A DNA stretch of 64,000 bases from NCBI RefSeq assembly GCF_000725485.1, contig NZ_KL647031.1:496001-560000 (forward strand), read 5' to 3'. Each line of letters opens with the position of its first letter. The stretch's first letter is position 1. Position numbers and translations under genes: made by a program. Under the pieces are notes generated by a model. The model was not told the DNA's origin, searched no databases, and worked only from the letters and a program-made list of their open reading frames with translations. Shown piece after piece: positions 1 to 8,573 of the stretch. Source of the DNA: Nonomuraea candida. GTDB taxonomy: Bacteria; Actinomycetota; Actinomycetes; Streptosporangiales; Streptosporangiaceae.

Positions 1-626
1 CCGTCTCGGCCATCAGCATGCTCGGCGCGCTGCTGCGTCGGCTGTCGGAGAAGCTGCCGGAGATCGACGTCATCCTGCACGAGCGGGTGACCGCCGGGCA
101 GGTGGACGGCCTGCTGCGCGGCGAGCTCGACCTGGGCCTGGCCCGCCCGCCCTTCGACATCGACACGCTCGACTCCCGCGTCGTCTTCCGCGAGCCGCTG
201 TGCGCCGTGGTGCCCATCGGGCACCGGCTGGCCGCGCTGGGCCGGCCGCTCGCGCCCGACGACTTCGACGGCCTGCCCGTGGTCAGCTACAACCCGGTGC
301 AGTCGCGCTACTTCCACGAGCTGACCGTGCGCTTCCTCACCAACGCCCACCCCCGCATCGAGCAGCAGGTGCACCAGATCCTCACCGCCGTGCTCCTCGT
401 CGCGGCCGGCCGGGGCGTGGCGCTGGCGCCCGCCAGCGCCCGCTCGCTCGGCGTGGACGGCGTCGCCTTCTGCGATCTCGTACGCGGCGGCGGCGACCCG
501 CTGGACGGCGACGCGGGCACGGGCGAGCCCGTCGAGCTGCACGTGATCTGGGACCGCACCTCCACCAACCCGGCGCTCGGCCGCGTGCTCGAACTGCTCC
601 CCGATCTGGAGGCCCCGGCTCCATGA
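1..626 (+). CDS. LysR-family transcriptional regulator, C-terminal part (5' end outside window)
   Basis: The reading frame is already open at the window edge and ends at TGA 624-626, so only the effector-binding part is visible, about 207 residues. It reads as the LysR substrate-binding fold: a [11 protein letters not shown] segment, then a short-loop region, then [14 protein letters not shown], which is the typical second-subdomain signature. The N-terminal winged helix-turn-helix must lie upstream of the window. The gene sits 133 nt before kdgD-gudD on the same strand, which suggests that it regulates glucarate use. That role is an inference from position only. Confidence 0.85.
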   Translation, partial: VSAISMLGALLRRLSEKLPEIDVILHERVTAGQVDGLLRGELDLGLARPPFDIDTLDSRVVFREPLCAVVPIGHRLAALGRPLAPDDFDGLPVVSYNPVQSRYFHELTVRFLTNAHPRIEQQVHQILTAVLLVAAGRGVALAPASARSLGVDGVAFCDLVRGGGDPLDGDAGTGEPVELHVIWDRTSTNPALGRVLELLPDLEAPAP

Positions 627-645
627 TGCCCGGAAGGTATCGCCA

Positions 646-656
646 GATTCAGAATC
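646..656. promoter_or_regulatory. Candidate LysR-type operator (GATTC-A-GAATC)
   Basis: An 11-bp perfect palindrome, GATTC A GAATC, lies just upstream of a plausible -35 element of the kdgD-gudD operon. LysR activators typically bind short interrupted palindromes next to the -35 region. Assigning the site to the adjacent regulator is an inference. Confidence 0.35.
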
Positions 657-660
657 GCAC

Positions 661-691
661 TTGGACAGGAATCGCCCCACCTTCTTAGCCT
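661..691 (+). promoter_or_regulatory. Candidate promoter of kdgD-gudD
   Basis: TTGGAC at 661-666 and TAGCCT at 686-691 are separated by 19 nt. The spacer is longer than optimal, as expected for an activator-dependent promoter. The start codon of kdgD follows about 70 nt downstream. Confidence 0.35.
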
Positions 692-759
692 GTCGGCGTC
701 AGTCCTTACCGGCGGTGCGGGGAAATCCCACGACCGCAAGTGAAGCGAGGAGCGCCACC

Positions 760-1674
760 ATGCCCAATTACTCCCCGCAGGAGCTCGCCACACAGCTCAA
801 GAGCGGTCTGTTGTCGTTCCCCGTCACCCATTTCACCGAGTCCCTGGAGTTCGACGAGACCGCCTACCGGGCGCACCTGGCGTGGCTGAGCTCGTACCCG
901 GTGGCCGGGCTGTTCGCCGCGGGAGGCACCGGGGAGGGCTTCTCGCTGACGCCCGCCGAGATCGACCGGGTGGTCCGCGCGGCGGTGGGCGAGGTCAACG
1001 GCAAGGTCCCGGTCATCGCCCCGGCCACCGGCGGCACCGCGACCGCCGTCGAGCAGGCCAGGGCCGCCGAGGCGGCGGGCGCCGACGGCCTGCTCCTGAT
1101 GCCCCCCTACCTCACCGAGGCCGGCCAGGAGGGCCTGGTCGAGCACATCTCCGCGGTCTGCCGCGCCACCGGGCTGGGCGTCGTCGTCTACAGCCGCGCC
1201 AACGCGGTGCTCGACGACCGCTCCGTCGCCGCGCTGGCCGACCGGAACGAGACGTTCGTCGGCTTCAAGGACGGCGTGGGCAACATCGAGAACCTCACCC
1301 GCATCTACGCCGCCGTCGGCGACCGCCTGGCCTACATCGGCGGCCTGCCCACGGCCGAGACCTTCGCCCTGCCGCTGTTGCAGCTCGGCATGAGCACGTA
1401 CTCCTCGGCGATCTTCAACTTCGTGCCGCAGTACGCGCTCGACTTCTACGCCGACGTGCGCGCCCAGGACCGCGAGGCCGTCTACCGGCGCATCCGCGAG
1501 TTCGTGCTGCCCTACCTGGACATCCGCGACCGCACCAAGGGATACGCTGTGTCGATCATCAAGGCGGGCCTGGCCGCCGTCGGCCGCCCGGCCGGCCCCG
1601 TCCGCCCGCCGCTGTCGAACCTGAAGGACGGCGAGCTCGCCGAGCTGACCGCCCTCATCAACAAGATCAGCTAG
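760..1674 (+). CDS. kdgD: 5-dehydro-4-deoxyglucarate dehydratase (KDG dehydratase)
   Basis: The 304-residue protein belongs to the DapA/NAL class I aldolase fold. It should dehydrate and decarboxylate 5-keto-4-deoxyglucarate to 2,5-dioxopentanoate (alpha-ketoglutarate semialdehyde) in the cytoplasm. The [10 protein letters not shown] loop near residue 55 is typical of the family. Tyr144 (VVVYSRAN) and Schiff-base Lys170 (GFKDG) occupy the expected catalytic positions. An in-frame extension exists upstream, but ATG 760 is preceded by GCGAGGAG at the right distance and gives the usual family length. gudD follows after 12 nt, so the two form an operon that converts D-glucarate in two steps. The final semialdehyde dehydrogenase is not in the window. 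Confidence 0.93.
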   Translation: MPNYSPQELATQLKSGLLSFPVTHFTESLEFDETAYRAHLAWLSSYPVAGLFAAGGTGEGFSLTPAEIDRVVRAAVGEVNGKVPVIAPATGGTATAVEQARAAEAAGADGLLLMPPYLTEAGQEGLVEHISAVCRATGLGVVVYSRANAVLDDRSVAALADRNETFVGFKDGVGNIENLTRIYAAVGDRLAYIGGLPTAETFALPLLQLGMSTYSSAIFNFVPQYALDFYADVRAQDREAVYRRIREFVLPYLDIRDRTKGYAVSIIKAGLAAVGRPAGPVRPPLSNLKDGELAELTALINKIS

Positions 1675-1686
1675 GGGCGGGATCGC

Positions 1687-3009
1687 GTGTCTCCCACCAT
1701 CAGGAGCGTGGAGGTCGTCCCGGTCGCCGGGCACGACAGCATGCTGCTCAACCTCAGCGGCGCCCATGGGCCGTTCTTCACCCGCAACATCGTCATCGTC
1801 ACCGACTCCGACGGGCGCACCGGCCTGGGCGAGGTGCCCGGCGGCGAGGCCATCAGGCGGACCATCGACGAGGCCGGCGAGCTGCTGGCCGGCGAGTCCG
1901 TGGCCCGCTACCGCACGCTGCTGCGCCTGGTGGGCGAGCGGTTCGCCGCCAGGGACGCCGGCGGGCGCGGGCTGCAGACCTTCGACCTGCGCACCACCGT
2001 GCACGCGGTCACCGGCCTGGAGTCCGCCCTGCTCGACCTGCACGGCCAGTTCCTCGGCCTGCCCGTGGCCGACCTGCTCGGCGAGGGCCGTCAGCGCGAC
2101 CGGGTGCCGATGCTGGGCTACCTGTTCTACGTCGGCGACCCCGGCAGGACCGACCTGCCGTACCTGGTCGACGACGAGGGCGAGGACCGCTGGTCCCGGC
2201 TGCGCCGCCGCGAGGCGCTCACGCCCGAGGCCGTGGTCGCGCTGGCCGAGGCCGCCCAGGAGCGCTACGGCTTCAGCGACTTCAAGCTCAAGGGCGGCGT
2301 GCTGCCCGGCGAGGAGGAGGTCGAGGCGGTCAAGGCGCTGGCCCGGCGCTTCCCCGAGGCGCGCGTCACCCTCGACCCCAACGGCGGCTGGCTGCTGGCC
2401 GACGCCGTACGGCTGTGCCGGGGGCTCGGGGGCGTGCTCGCCTACGCCGAGGACCCGTGCGGCGCCGAGGGGCGCTTCTCGGGGCGGGAGACGATGGCCG
2501 AGTTCAAGCGGGCCACCGGGCTGCCGACCGCGACGAACATGATCGCCACGGACTGGCGGGAGATGGCGCACGCCATCCGCTCCGACGCCGTGGACATCCC
2601 GCTCGCCGACCCGCACTTCTGGACCATGGCCGGGTCGGTCCGCGTCGCCCAGCTCTGCCACGACTTCGGGCTGACGTGGGGGTCGCACTCCAACAACCAC
2701 TTCGACATCTCGCTGGCGATGTTCACCCACGTCGGGGCGGCCGCGCCGGGCGAGATCACGGCGCTGGACACGCACTGGATCTGGCAGGACGGCCAGGCCC
2801 TGACCACCCGGCCGTTCCAGATCGTCGACGGCGCGATCGAGGTGCCGGACACGCCGGGGCTCGGCGTGGAGCTCGACCGGGCGGCGCTGGCCGAGGCCCA
2901 CGAGCTCTACCTGCGCCACGGGCTGGGGGCCAGGGACGACGCGGTGGCCATGCAGTTCCTGGTGGCCGGGTGGACGTTCGACCCGAAGCGCCCCTGCCTC
3001 GTCCGCTGA
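1687..3009 (+). CDS. gudD: D-glucarate dehydratase
   Basis: This 440-residue enolase-superfamily enzyme converts D-glucarate (or L-idarate) to 5-keto-4-deoxyglucarate, the substrate of the preceding gene. The N-terminus has the characteristic [20 protein letters not shown] segment. The barrel carries the acid/base Lys pair FKLKGG (K200, K202), metal ligands D230 (LDPNGG), E255 (AEDP) and N284 (ATNM), and catalytic H334 (GSHSNNH). These match the order in Escherichia coli GudD. The start is GTG, 12 nt after kdgD, with GGGGCGGG upstream. Translation is probably from the same mRNA as kdgD. Confidence 0.94.
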   Translation: MSPTIRSVEVVPVAGHDSMLLNLSGAHGPFFTRNIVIVTDSDGRTGLGEVPGGEAIRRTIDEAGELLAGESVARYRTLLRLVGERFAARDAGGRGLQTFDLRTTVHAVTGLESALLDLHGQFLGLPVADLLGEGRQRDRVPMLGYLFYVGDPGRTDLPYLVDDEGEDRWSRLRRREALTPEAVVALAEAAQERYGFSDFKLKGGVLPGEEEVEAVKALARRFPEARVTLDPNGGWLLADAVRLCRGLGGVLAYAEDPCGAEGRFSGRETMAEFKRATGLPTATNMIATDWREMAHAIRSDAVDIPLADPHFWTMAGSVRVAQLCHDFGLTWGSHSNNHFDISLAMFTHVGAAAPGEITALDTHWIWQDGQALTTRPFQIVDGAIEVPDTPGLGVELDRAALAEAHELYLRHGLGARDDAVAMQFLVAGWTFDPKRPCLVR

Positions 3010-3019
3010 GGCCCGCCGG

Positions 3020-3871
3020 TCAGAAGAGGGTCAGCGGCTCGTTCGGCGTCGGGTCGGGGAGCGGGGCCAGGCCGGGGACGCGTTCGCGTACCTCGTCGTG
3101 GAAGCGGCGGGCCAGGCGCAGCGCGTCGGCGTTGTCCGGCGTGTGGATGAACACCGTCGGCTCGCGGCCCTCGCGCAGCCACTCCGCGGCCCGCTCCACC
3201 CAGGGCCGCCACCCCTCGACCGTCCGCTCCTCCGCGTCGCGCCCCAGGTAGCGGACGATCGGGTGACCGGTCAGCGCCCGCGTGCGGCGCGGGACGCGCG
3301 GCTTCTTCAGCCACGCGTCCCGCTCGGCGTCGCTGGTCGGCGGCGCGGCGAACATCACCGTCGTGTCGAACGGCACCCACTCCGCCCCCACGGGCGCCAG
3401 CACCCGCTCCAGCAGCCGCTCGGCGCGCTCCTCGGTGAAGAAGTCGCGGTGGCGCACCTCCACGGCGTAGCGGTGGCCCTGCGGCAGCCCGCGCAGGAAC
3501 GTCGCCAGCGTCCCCACGTCGGACGGCGCGAACGAGCCGGGCAGCTGGATCCAGAGCGCGTGCACGCGCGGCCCCAGCGGCTCCATCGCCTCCAGGAACG
3601 CCCGCAGCTCCTCCCCGGCGCCGGTCAGGCGGCGCTCGTGGGTGATGGGCTTGGGCAGCTTGACCACGAAGCGGAAGTCCGGCGAGGTCTGCGCCGCCCA
3701 CGACTCGACCGTGGCGCGGGACGGGGTGGCGTAGAACGTGGTGTTGCCCTCGACCGCGTCGCACCAGGTCGCGTAGGCCCGCAGGCGGTCGCCCGGCGCG
3801 AGGTCGCCGGGGAGGAAACGTCCTTGCCACCGCGCGTGTGTCCACATCGCGCATCCCACGTGAAGCCGCAT
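3020..3871 (-). CDS. DUF72 family protein (copy 1)
   Basis: The product has 283 residues and belongs to the DUF72 (YecE-like) TIM-barrel family, whose biochemical role is not established. Recognisable pieces are the N-terminal LHVGCAMW, EGNTTFYATP, FVVKLPKPITHERRL, LWIQLPGSF and YAVEVRHRDFF. The start was set at ATG 3871 because family homology begins there, although the frame stays open further upstream. It converges on gudD with a 10-nt gap. A second DUF72 gene lies at 6413-7123 but is only distantly similar. Confidence 0.85.
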   Translation of the reverse strand: MRLHVGCAMWTHARWQGRFLPGDLAPGDRLRAYATWCDAVEGNTTFYATPSRATVESWAAQTSPDFRFVVKLPKPITHERRLTGAGEELRAFLEAMEPLGPRVHALWIQLPGSFAPSDVGTLATFLRGLPQGHRYAVEVRHRDFFTEERAERLLERVLAPVGAEWVPFDTTVMFAAPPTSDAERDAWLKKPRVPRRTRALTGHPIVRYLGRDAEERTVEGWRPWVERAAEWLREGREPTVFIHTPDNADALRLARRFHDEVRERVPGLAPLPDPTPNEPLTLF

Positions 3872-3950
3872 GACCACGACGCTACCGAAGATCCGCCCCG
3901 CCCACGGACCCGGCGGCGGGGGCGTCACCTCGCCACCGATCGGCACGTCA

Positions 3951-3956
3951 TAGGGT
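3951..3956 (+). promoter_or_regulatory. Candidate -10 element of nadK (leaderless)
   Basis: TAGGGT matches TANNNT and ends 6 nt before the ATG of nadK. There is no Shine-Dalgarno sequence in between, so the mRNA may start at or near the start codon. Confidence 0.4.
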
Positions 3957-3962
3957 TGCGCC

Positions 3963-4820
3963 ATGGGCATGGTCGGGACGGTCGGGTTGGTGCTGCATCC
4001 GCGGCGCGACTCCAAGAAGGCGATAGACACCATCCTGCGGTGGGCGGCCGCCAAGGGCGCCACCGTGCTCGGCCTGCCCGACGAGGTGGGCCGCATCGAC
4101 TGCACCGCCGTCGCGGTCGACGCCACCACGCTGGTGGAGCGGGCCGACCTGATGGTCGGGCTGGGCGGCGACGGCACGATGCTGCGCACCATGCGGCTGC
4201 TGGCCGGCCGGGCGACGCCCATCCTGGGGGTCAACCTCGGCAAGCTCGGGTTCCTCGCGGAGATCGACGTGGATGAGCTGCCGCGGACGCTGTCGGCGAT
4301 TGACGAGCACGCGTACACGATCGAGCCGCGCATGGCGATCCGCGCCCGGGTGGCGGGGCAGGAGGTGACGGCCTTCAACGACATCGCGCTCGTGCGCTTC
4401 CCCGGCGCCGGGCTGGCCGCCGTGTCGGTCACCCCGTCGGGCAGCCCGTTCGTCCGCTACTCCGCCGACGCCGTCATCGTGGCCACCTCCACCGGGTCCA
4501 CGGCCTACAGCTTCTCCGCCGGCGGGCCGATCGTCTCGCCCCGGGTGGAGGCGGTGCTGGTGGTGGCGGCGGCCGCGCACTCGTCGTTCAACCGGGCGCT
4601 GGTGCTGCCGGCCGACGAGGAGGTGGCGCTGCAGGTGCTGCCGGGCAGCGGGCGGCTGGCCGTGGAGGTGGACGGCGCCGTGGTCGGGCACCTGTGCCCC
4701 GGCGACAGCCTCACGGTCTCCGCCTGGCCCGGCGCGGCCAAGGTGGTGCGGCTGGGCACCACCTTCTACGAGCGCGCCCGCCGCAAGCTCCGCGTGGACG
4801 GCAGCGCCGAGGCCGACTGA
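3963..4820 (+). CDS. nadK: NAD kinase
   Basis: A 285-residue ATP-NAD kinase that phosphorylates NAD+ to NADP+ in the cytoplasm. It has GGDGT at residues 68-72, the FND motif near 138-140 and TGSTAY at 177-182, in the right order and spacing. The length is normal for the bacterial family. Many actinobacterial nadK genes sit beside recN and the tlyA gene; here it is alone between a DUF72 gene and a YibE/F gene, so it may be a second copy. A second in-frame ATG occurs two codons downstream. The absence of a Shine-Dalgarno sequence and the near -10 motif suggest leaderless translation. Confidence 0.92.
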   Translation: MGMVGTVGLVLHPRRDSKKAIDTILRWAAAKGATVLGLPDEVGRIDCTAVAVDATTLVERADLMVGLGGDGTMLRTMRLLAGRATPILGVNLGKLGFLAEIDVDELPRTLSAIDEHAYTIEPRMAIRARVAGQEVTAFNDIALVRFPGAGLAAVSVTPSGSPFVRYSADAVIVATSTGSTAYSFSAGGPIVSPRVEAVLVVAAAAHSSFNRALVLPADEEVALQVLPGSGRLAVEVDGAVVGHLCPGDSLTVSAWPGAAKVVRLGTTFYERARRKLRVDGSAEAD

Positions 4821-4866
4821 CCCGCCCCCGTCCGGCGTCGGGCCCGCGCCGCGGACCTCGCCGGTG

Positions 4867-6336
4867 TCAGGGGCCGGTGCGGCGGCGACGGCCGCGGGAC
4901 GCGGGGCGGTCGCGGGGCACGGCGCGCGGCTGCTGGGGGGCGAAGAAGTCCTCGTCGGCGGTGCGCGGGGCGAAGAGGTCGTGCTCGTCGTCGCGCCGAT
5001 CCGCGCGGCGCTCAAAGGGCCGATCGGCGTGGTGATCGGCGTGGTGATCGGTGCGGTGGCCGTCACGAAGCCCGTGTCCGTGCCCGTGTCCGTGCGCGGG
5101 GCCGCCGGGTGGGCCGGCGGGGCCGTCGCCCGTGCCCGGCGCGCCTTCGCGGGCGCCGCGGGCTCCGGCGGGCTCGTCCCGGTGGCGGGAGGCGACCAGG
5201 GCGGCCAGGGCCGTGGTGATGGGCACGGCCGCGATGAGGCCCAGCGTGCCGGCCACGCTGCGGACGATCTCCTGCGCGATCACGGGCGTCGTCAGCACGT
5301 TCCCGAGCGGCTGCTCCCCGATGCTGAACAGCAGCAGCAGCGGCAGCGACGCCCCCGCGTACGCGAGGATGATGGTGTTGATCACCGAGGCGATGTGCGC
5401 CCGCCCGATCCGGCTCGCCGCCCGGTAGAGCCGGGCGAAGCCGTAGGACGGGTTGGCGTGGGCGAGCTCGGCCACCGTCACCGCCTGCGTGACCGTGACG
5501 TCGTCGAGCACCCCCAGCGCGCCGATGATGATGCTGGCCAGCAGCAGCCCCTGCGTGTCGATGGACAGGCTCATGTCCAGGGCCAGCGCGCTGTCGTCGG
5601 TGATGCCGTTGAGCCGGGCGAACCCCAGCGCCCCGTACGACAGCAGCCCCGTCAGCGTCAGGCTGGCCAGGGTCCCCAGCACCGCCACGGACGTGGACGG
5701 CGAGAAGCCGTGCGTGAGGTAGAGCACCGTGAGCATGATCGCCGCCGCCCCCACGATGGCCACCAGCATGGGCGAGCGGCCCTCCAGGATGCCGGGGATC
5801 ACGAACGTCAGCAGCAGCACGAACGTGACCGCCAGCCCCACCAGCGCGGTCACCCCGCGCCAGCGCCCGAACGCGATGACCGCCAGCACGAACGCCGCCC
5901 CGAACACCCACAGCGGCACCGCCCGGTCGTGATCGGAGATCTGGTACGTCCCGTCGGCCCCGCGCAGCAGGATCACGTCGTCGTCCACGCCGAAGTGCTG
6001 CGCCCCCGGCCCGCTCGGCAGCCGCAGCTCGACGTCCTTGCCCGCGTCGGGCCCGCCCTCCACCTTCACCACCGCGTTGCCGCAGGTCGCCGGGTGCGGC
6101 CGGGGCGAGCCCTCGGGCACGGCCGGGCAGCGCTTGAGCGTGACGCCGACGACCGTGCCGGTGAGCCGCTCCACGCCGGGCTGCGCCGCGGCGGGGTCCT
6201 CGCCGCCGCCCTGCGGCCAGAGCCACAGCAGCGCGGCCAGCGTGACGATCGCCAGCGGCACCAGGACGGCCAGCCCGGCCACCACCGTGCGCCGCGAGCT
6301 GGGGACGGCGGTGCCGTGACCGTGGTTGGCGCCCAT
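4867..6336 (-). CDS. YibE/F family multi-spanning membrane protein with His-rich C-terminal tail
   Basis: The 489-residue protein has an N-terminal membrane helix at about residues 17-40, a soluble domain of about 100 residues with a small-barrel-like character, then roughly seven more hydrophobic helices. These contain the YibE/F hallmark stretches LDMSLSIDTQGLL and GALGVLDDVTVTQA. YibE/F function is not known. Residues 384-489 form a hydrophilic tail with four HG repeats and several HH pairs (about residues 412-435), followed by an acidic/basic stretch ending in RRRR. The start ATG 6336 has GAGGAGG about 11 nt upstream. The tail might bind metal, which is an inference from composition alone. 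Confidence 0.85.
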   Translation of the reverse strand: MGANHGHGTAVPSSRRTVVAGLAVLVPLAIVTLAALLWLWPQGGGEDPAAAQPGVERLTGTVVGVTLKRCPAVPEGSPRPHPATCGNAVVKVEGGPDAGKDVELRLPSGPGAQHFGVDDDVILLRGADGTYQISDHDRAVPLWVFGAAFVLAVIAFGRWRGVTALVGLAVTFVLLLTFVIPGILEGRSPMLVAIVGAAAIMLTVLYLTHGFSPSTSVAVLGTLASLTLTGLLSYGALGFARLNGITDDSALALDMSLSIDTQGLLLASIIIGALGVLDDVTVTQAVTVAELAHANPSYGFARLYRAASRIGRAHIASVINTIILAYAGASLPLLLLFSIGEQPLGNVLTTPVIAQEIVRSVAGTLGLIAAVPITTALAALVASRHRDEPAGARGAREGAPGTGDGPAGPPGGPAHGHGHGHGLRDGHRTDHHADHHADRPFERRADRRDDEHDLFAPRTADEDFFAPQQPRAVPRDRPASRGRRRRTGP

Positions 6337-6412
6337 CGCGTGAAATGTCCTCCTCGGCTGACGAACTAGGACAGTTGTACTGCACCCGGTGCCCCTGGGT
6401 AGGCCAGACGGC

Positions 6413-7123
6413 ATGACATGGCTGGTGGGCACCTCCGGGTGGCAGTACAAGGACTGGCGCGGGGTCCTGTATCCGGAGGGCGTGCCGCAGCGGCTGTGGC
6501 TGGAGACGTACGCGGCCGAGTTCGCCACGGTCGAGAGCAACAACGCCTTCTACCGGCTGCCGCGCCCGGAGTCGTTCGCCGCCTGGCGCGACCGTACGCC
6601 GCCGGGGTTCGTGATGGCGGTCAAGGCCAGCAGGTTCCTCACCCACATCAGGCGGCTGGACGAGCCGGAGGAGCCGGTCGCCCGCCTGATGGGCGCCGCC
6701 GCGGAGCTGAAGGGCAAGCTCGGCCCGATCCTGCTGCAGCTCCCGCCGACCCTGAAGGCCGACCCGGGACGGCTGGACCGGTGCCTGGGCTGCTTCCCGG
6801 CCGGCGTGCGCGTGGCGGTCGAGCCGCGGCACGACTCCTGGTGGACCGAGGAGGTGCGGCAGATCCTGCTCGCGCGCTCCGCCGCCCTGTGCTGGGCCGA
6901 CCGGCTGGGCCGGCCGCGGAGCCCGTTCTGGCGTACGGCGGAGTGGGGCTACGTCCGCCTGCACCAGGGGCGCGCCGGCTTCGCCTACGGCGAGCGGGCG
7001 CTGCGCACCTGGGCCGCCCGGGTGCGCGAGGCGGGCTGGCAGGACGCCTACGTCTACTTCAACAACGACCCGGGAGGGGCGGCCGTGCGCAACGCCAGAC
7101 GGTTCGCCAGGCTCGCCACCTAG
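6413..7123 (+). CDS. DUF72 family protein (copy 2)
   Basis: A 236-residue DUF72 TIM-barrel protein. Family pieces include TWLVGTSGWQYKDWRG, VESNNAFYRLP, KASRFLTHIRRL, ILLQLPP, VAVEPRHDSWW and the C-terminal YVYFNNDPGGAAV. The start was placed at ATG 6413 because homology begins at once. A GTG at 6389 is an alternative that adds eight residues. The gene is divergent from the YibE/F gene and ends in a four-base tail-to-tail overlap with the DUF1850 gene. The molecular role of DUF72 is unknown. Confidence 0.87.
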   Translation: MTWLVGTSGWQYKDWRGVLYPEGVPQRLWLETYAAEFATVESNNAFYRLPRPESFAAWRDRTPPGFVMAVKASRFLTHIRRLDEPEEPVARLMGAAAELKGKLGPILLQLPPTLKADPGRLDRCLGCFPAGVRVAVEPRHDSWWTEEVRQILLARSAALCWADRLGRPRSPFWRTAEWGYVRLHQGRAGFAYGERALRTWAARVREAGWQDAYVYFNNDPGGAAVRNARRFARLAT

Positions 7124-7626
7124 CGCGCAGGCGTCTGTCCCGGCACGGCGCCCGTCAGGAAGAGGGCCTGGTCGTAGGGGGTCGGGCAGGGGTGGCCGCG
7201 CGGGTCCCGGGTCAGCGTGAGCGTCACCCGCGCCTCGCCCGCGCCCGCCGCCGGATGGAGGGGCAGGCAGCGCCCGCCGGAGATGAGCGTCCTGCGGCCG
7301 ATCGGGGTGGTCAGCAGCGACAGCTCCTCGTACGCGGCGGGCGCGGCCGGCCGCAGCAGCCACCCGCCGCCGGGCAGGCGCGCCCGCTCGCCCTCCAGCG
7401 CGTAGTAGTCCAGCACGCCTCCGCTGAGCGACACCACCGCCCGCATGGTGAACCGCCGGCCCGCCACGGTGAACACCTCGGCGGAGGGCGCCCGGTAGAT
7501 CGAATGCACGTACGCGATCGCGAAGGAGCCGTCCACGACCGGCAGCCCGTTCACGGTCAGGCGCCCGGCGCCGTCGCCGGAGCCGAGCGCCGCCACCAGC
7601 GTCAGCGCCAGCGCCGGCCTGATCAG
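7120..7626 (-). CDS. DUF1850 family protein, accessory of TRAP-TAXI operon (probable CTG start)
   Basis: The protein carries the DUF1850 core, with IAYVHSIYRAPSAEVFTV near its start, and a family that regularly accompanies TAXI-type TRAP transporters. The conventional first start would be GTG 7596. Starting at CTG 7626 instead adds LIRPALALTLV, a hydrophobic stretch that looks like a signal or anchor, and places CTG directly after AGGAGAAGG at good spacing. This CTG overlaps the TGA of the TAXI gene (CTGA), parallel to the GTGA coupling upstream. I therefore prefer the CTG start and a product of 168 residues. Its biochemical role is unknown. Confidence 0.72.
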   Translation of the reverse strand: MIRPALALTLVAALGSGDGAGRLTVNGLPVVDGSFAIAYVHSIYRAPSAEVFTVAGRRFTMRAVVSLSGGVLDYYALEGERARLPGGGWLLRPAAPAAYEELSLLTTPIGRRTLISGGRCLPLHPAAGAGEARVTLTLTRDPRGHPCPTPYDQALFLTGAVPGQTPAR

Positions 7627-8573
7627 CCCTTCTCCTGGTAGTAGCGGGCGGCGCCGGGGTGCAGCTCGACGGGCGCCACCTGCCGCCCGAGCGCCGGGTC
7701 GAGCTTCTTGGCCTCGGGGTGCACGGCGCTCAGCTCGGCCTTCTTCTCGAACAGGGTCCTGGTGATGTCGTAGGCGAGCTGGTCGCTCATCGAGGACGGC
7801 ACCAGCAGCACGTTGGCGATGCCGACGGTCTTGATCGTGCCGGACAGCTTGTAGGTGGACATGTCCACGTCGAGCGGCACGTACTGCTGGCCGTAGGCGG
7901 ACTGCATCCTGGCCAGCACGTCGCCGCCGGTGTCGATCATCTTCATGTCCGGCTTGCTGGAGGCCAGGTCGGTGATGCCGGCCGTGGGCAGGCCGCCGAC
8001 CCAGAAGAAGGCGTCGATCGTGCCGTCCTTGACCGCCTGCACCGACTCGTTGATCGACAGCTGCTGCTTGGTGATGTCGGCGTCGGGGTCGAGCCCGGCC
8101 GCCTCCAGCACGCGCCTGGCCACGACCTGGGTGCCGGAGTTGGCGGGGCCGAGCGAGACGCGCTTGCCCTTCAGGTCGGCGACCTCGGTCGCCTCGACGC
8201 CGGGGGAGACCACCAGATGGGTGTAGTTGTCGTAGATGCGGGCGATGGCCTTGACCGGCTGCGGGCCGGTGAAGGTGTCCTTGCCGTTGACCGCGTCGGC
8301 GGCGGTGTCGGCCTGGGAGAAGCCGATCTGGGCCTTGCCCGAGACCAGCAGCTTGATGTTCTCGACCGAGGCCGAGGTGACCGAGGCGGTGGCGTTGGTG
8401 TCGGGGATGTTCGCCTTCAGTTGTTTGGCCAGGCCGCCGCCGTAGACGTAGTAGACGCCCGTCGTGCCGCCGGTGGCGATCGAGATGCGGTTGCCCGAGC
8501 CCCCGCCCGCGCCCTGCCCGCCACAGCCCGCCGCCAGGACGGCGGCGGCGACGATCGTGAGAATCCGCTTCAC
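7623..8573 (-). CDS. TAXI-family TRAP transporter solute-binding lipoprotein
   Basis: The 316-residue protein starts with a lipoprotein signal (VKRILTIVAAAVLAAGCGG, with lipobox LAAGC), so it should be anchored on the outer face of the membrane. The rest is the TAXI solute-binding fold, with ISIATGGTTGVYYVYGGGLA, then VSLGPANSGTQVVARRVLEA and IDAFFWVGGLP. It would deliver an organic acid or amino acid to the permease encoded just upstream. The exact substrate cannot be read from the sequence. GTG 8573 overlaps the permease stop codon (GTGA) and has AAGGAGAAGG upstream. Confidence 0.92.
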   Translation of the reverse strand: MKRILTIVAAAVLAAGCGGQGAGGGSGNRISIATGGTTGVYYVYGGGLAKQLKANIPDTNATASVTSASVENIKLLVSGKAQIGFSQADTAADAVNGKDTFTGPQPVKAIARIYDNYTHLVVSPGVEATEVADLKGKRVSLGPANSGTQVVARRVLEAAGLDPDADITKQQLSINESVQAVKDGTIDAFFWVGGLPTAGITDLASSKPDMKMIDTGGDVLARMQSAYGQQYVPLDVDMSTYKLSGTIKTVGIANVLLVPSSMSDQLAYDITRTLFEKKAELSAVHPEAKKLDPALGRQVAPVELHPGAARYYQEKG

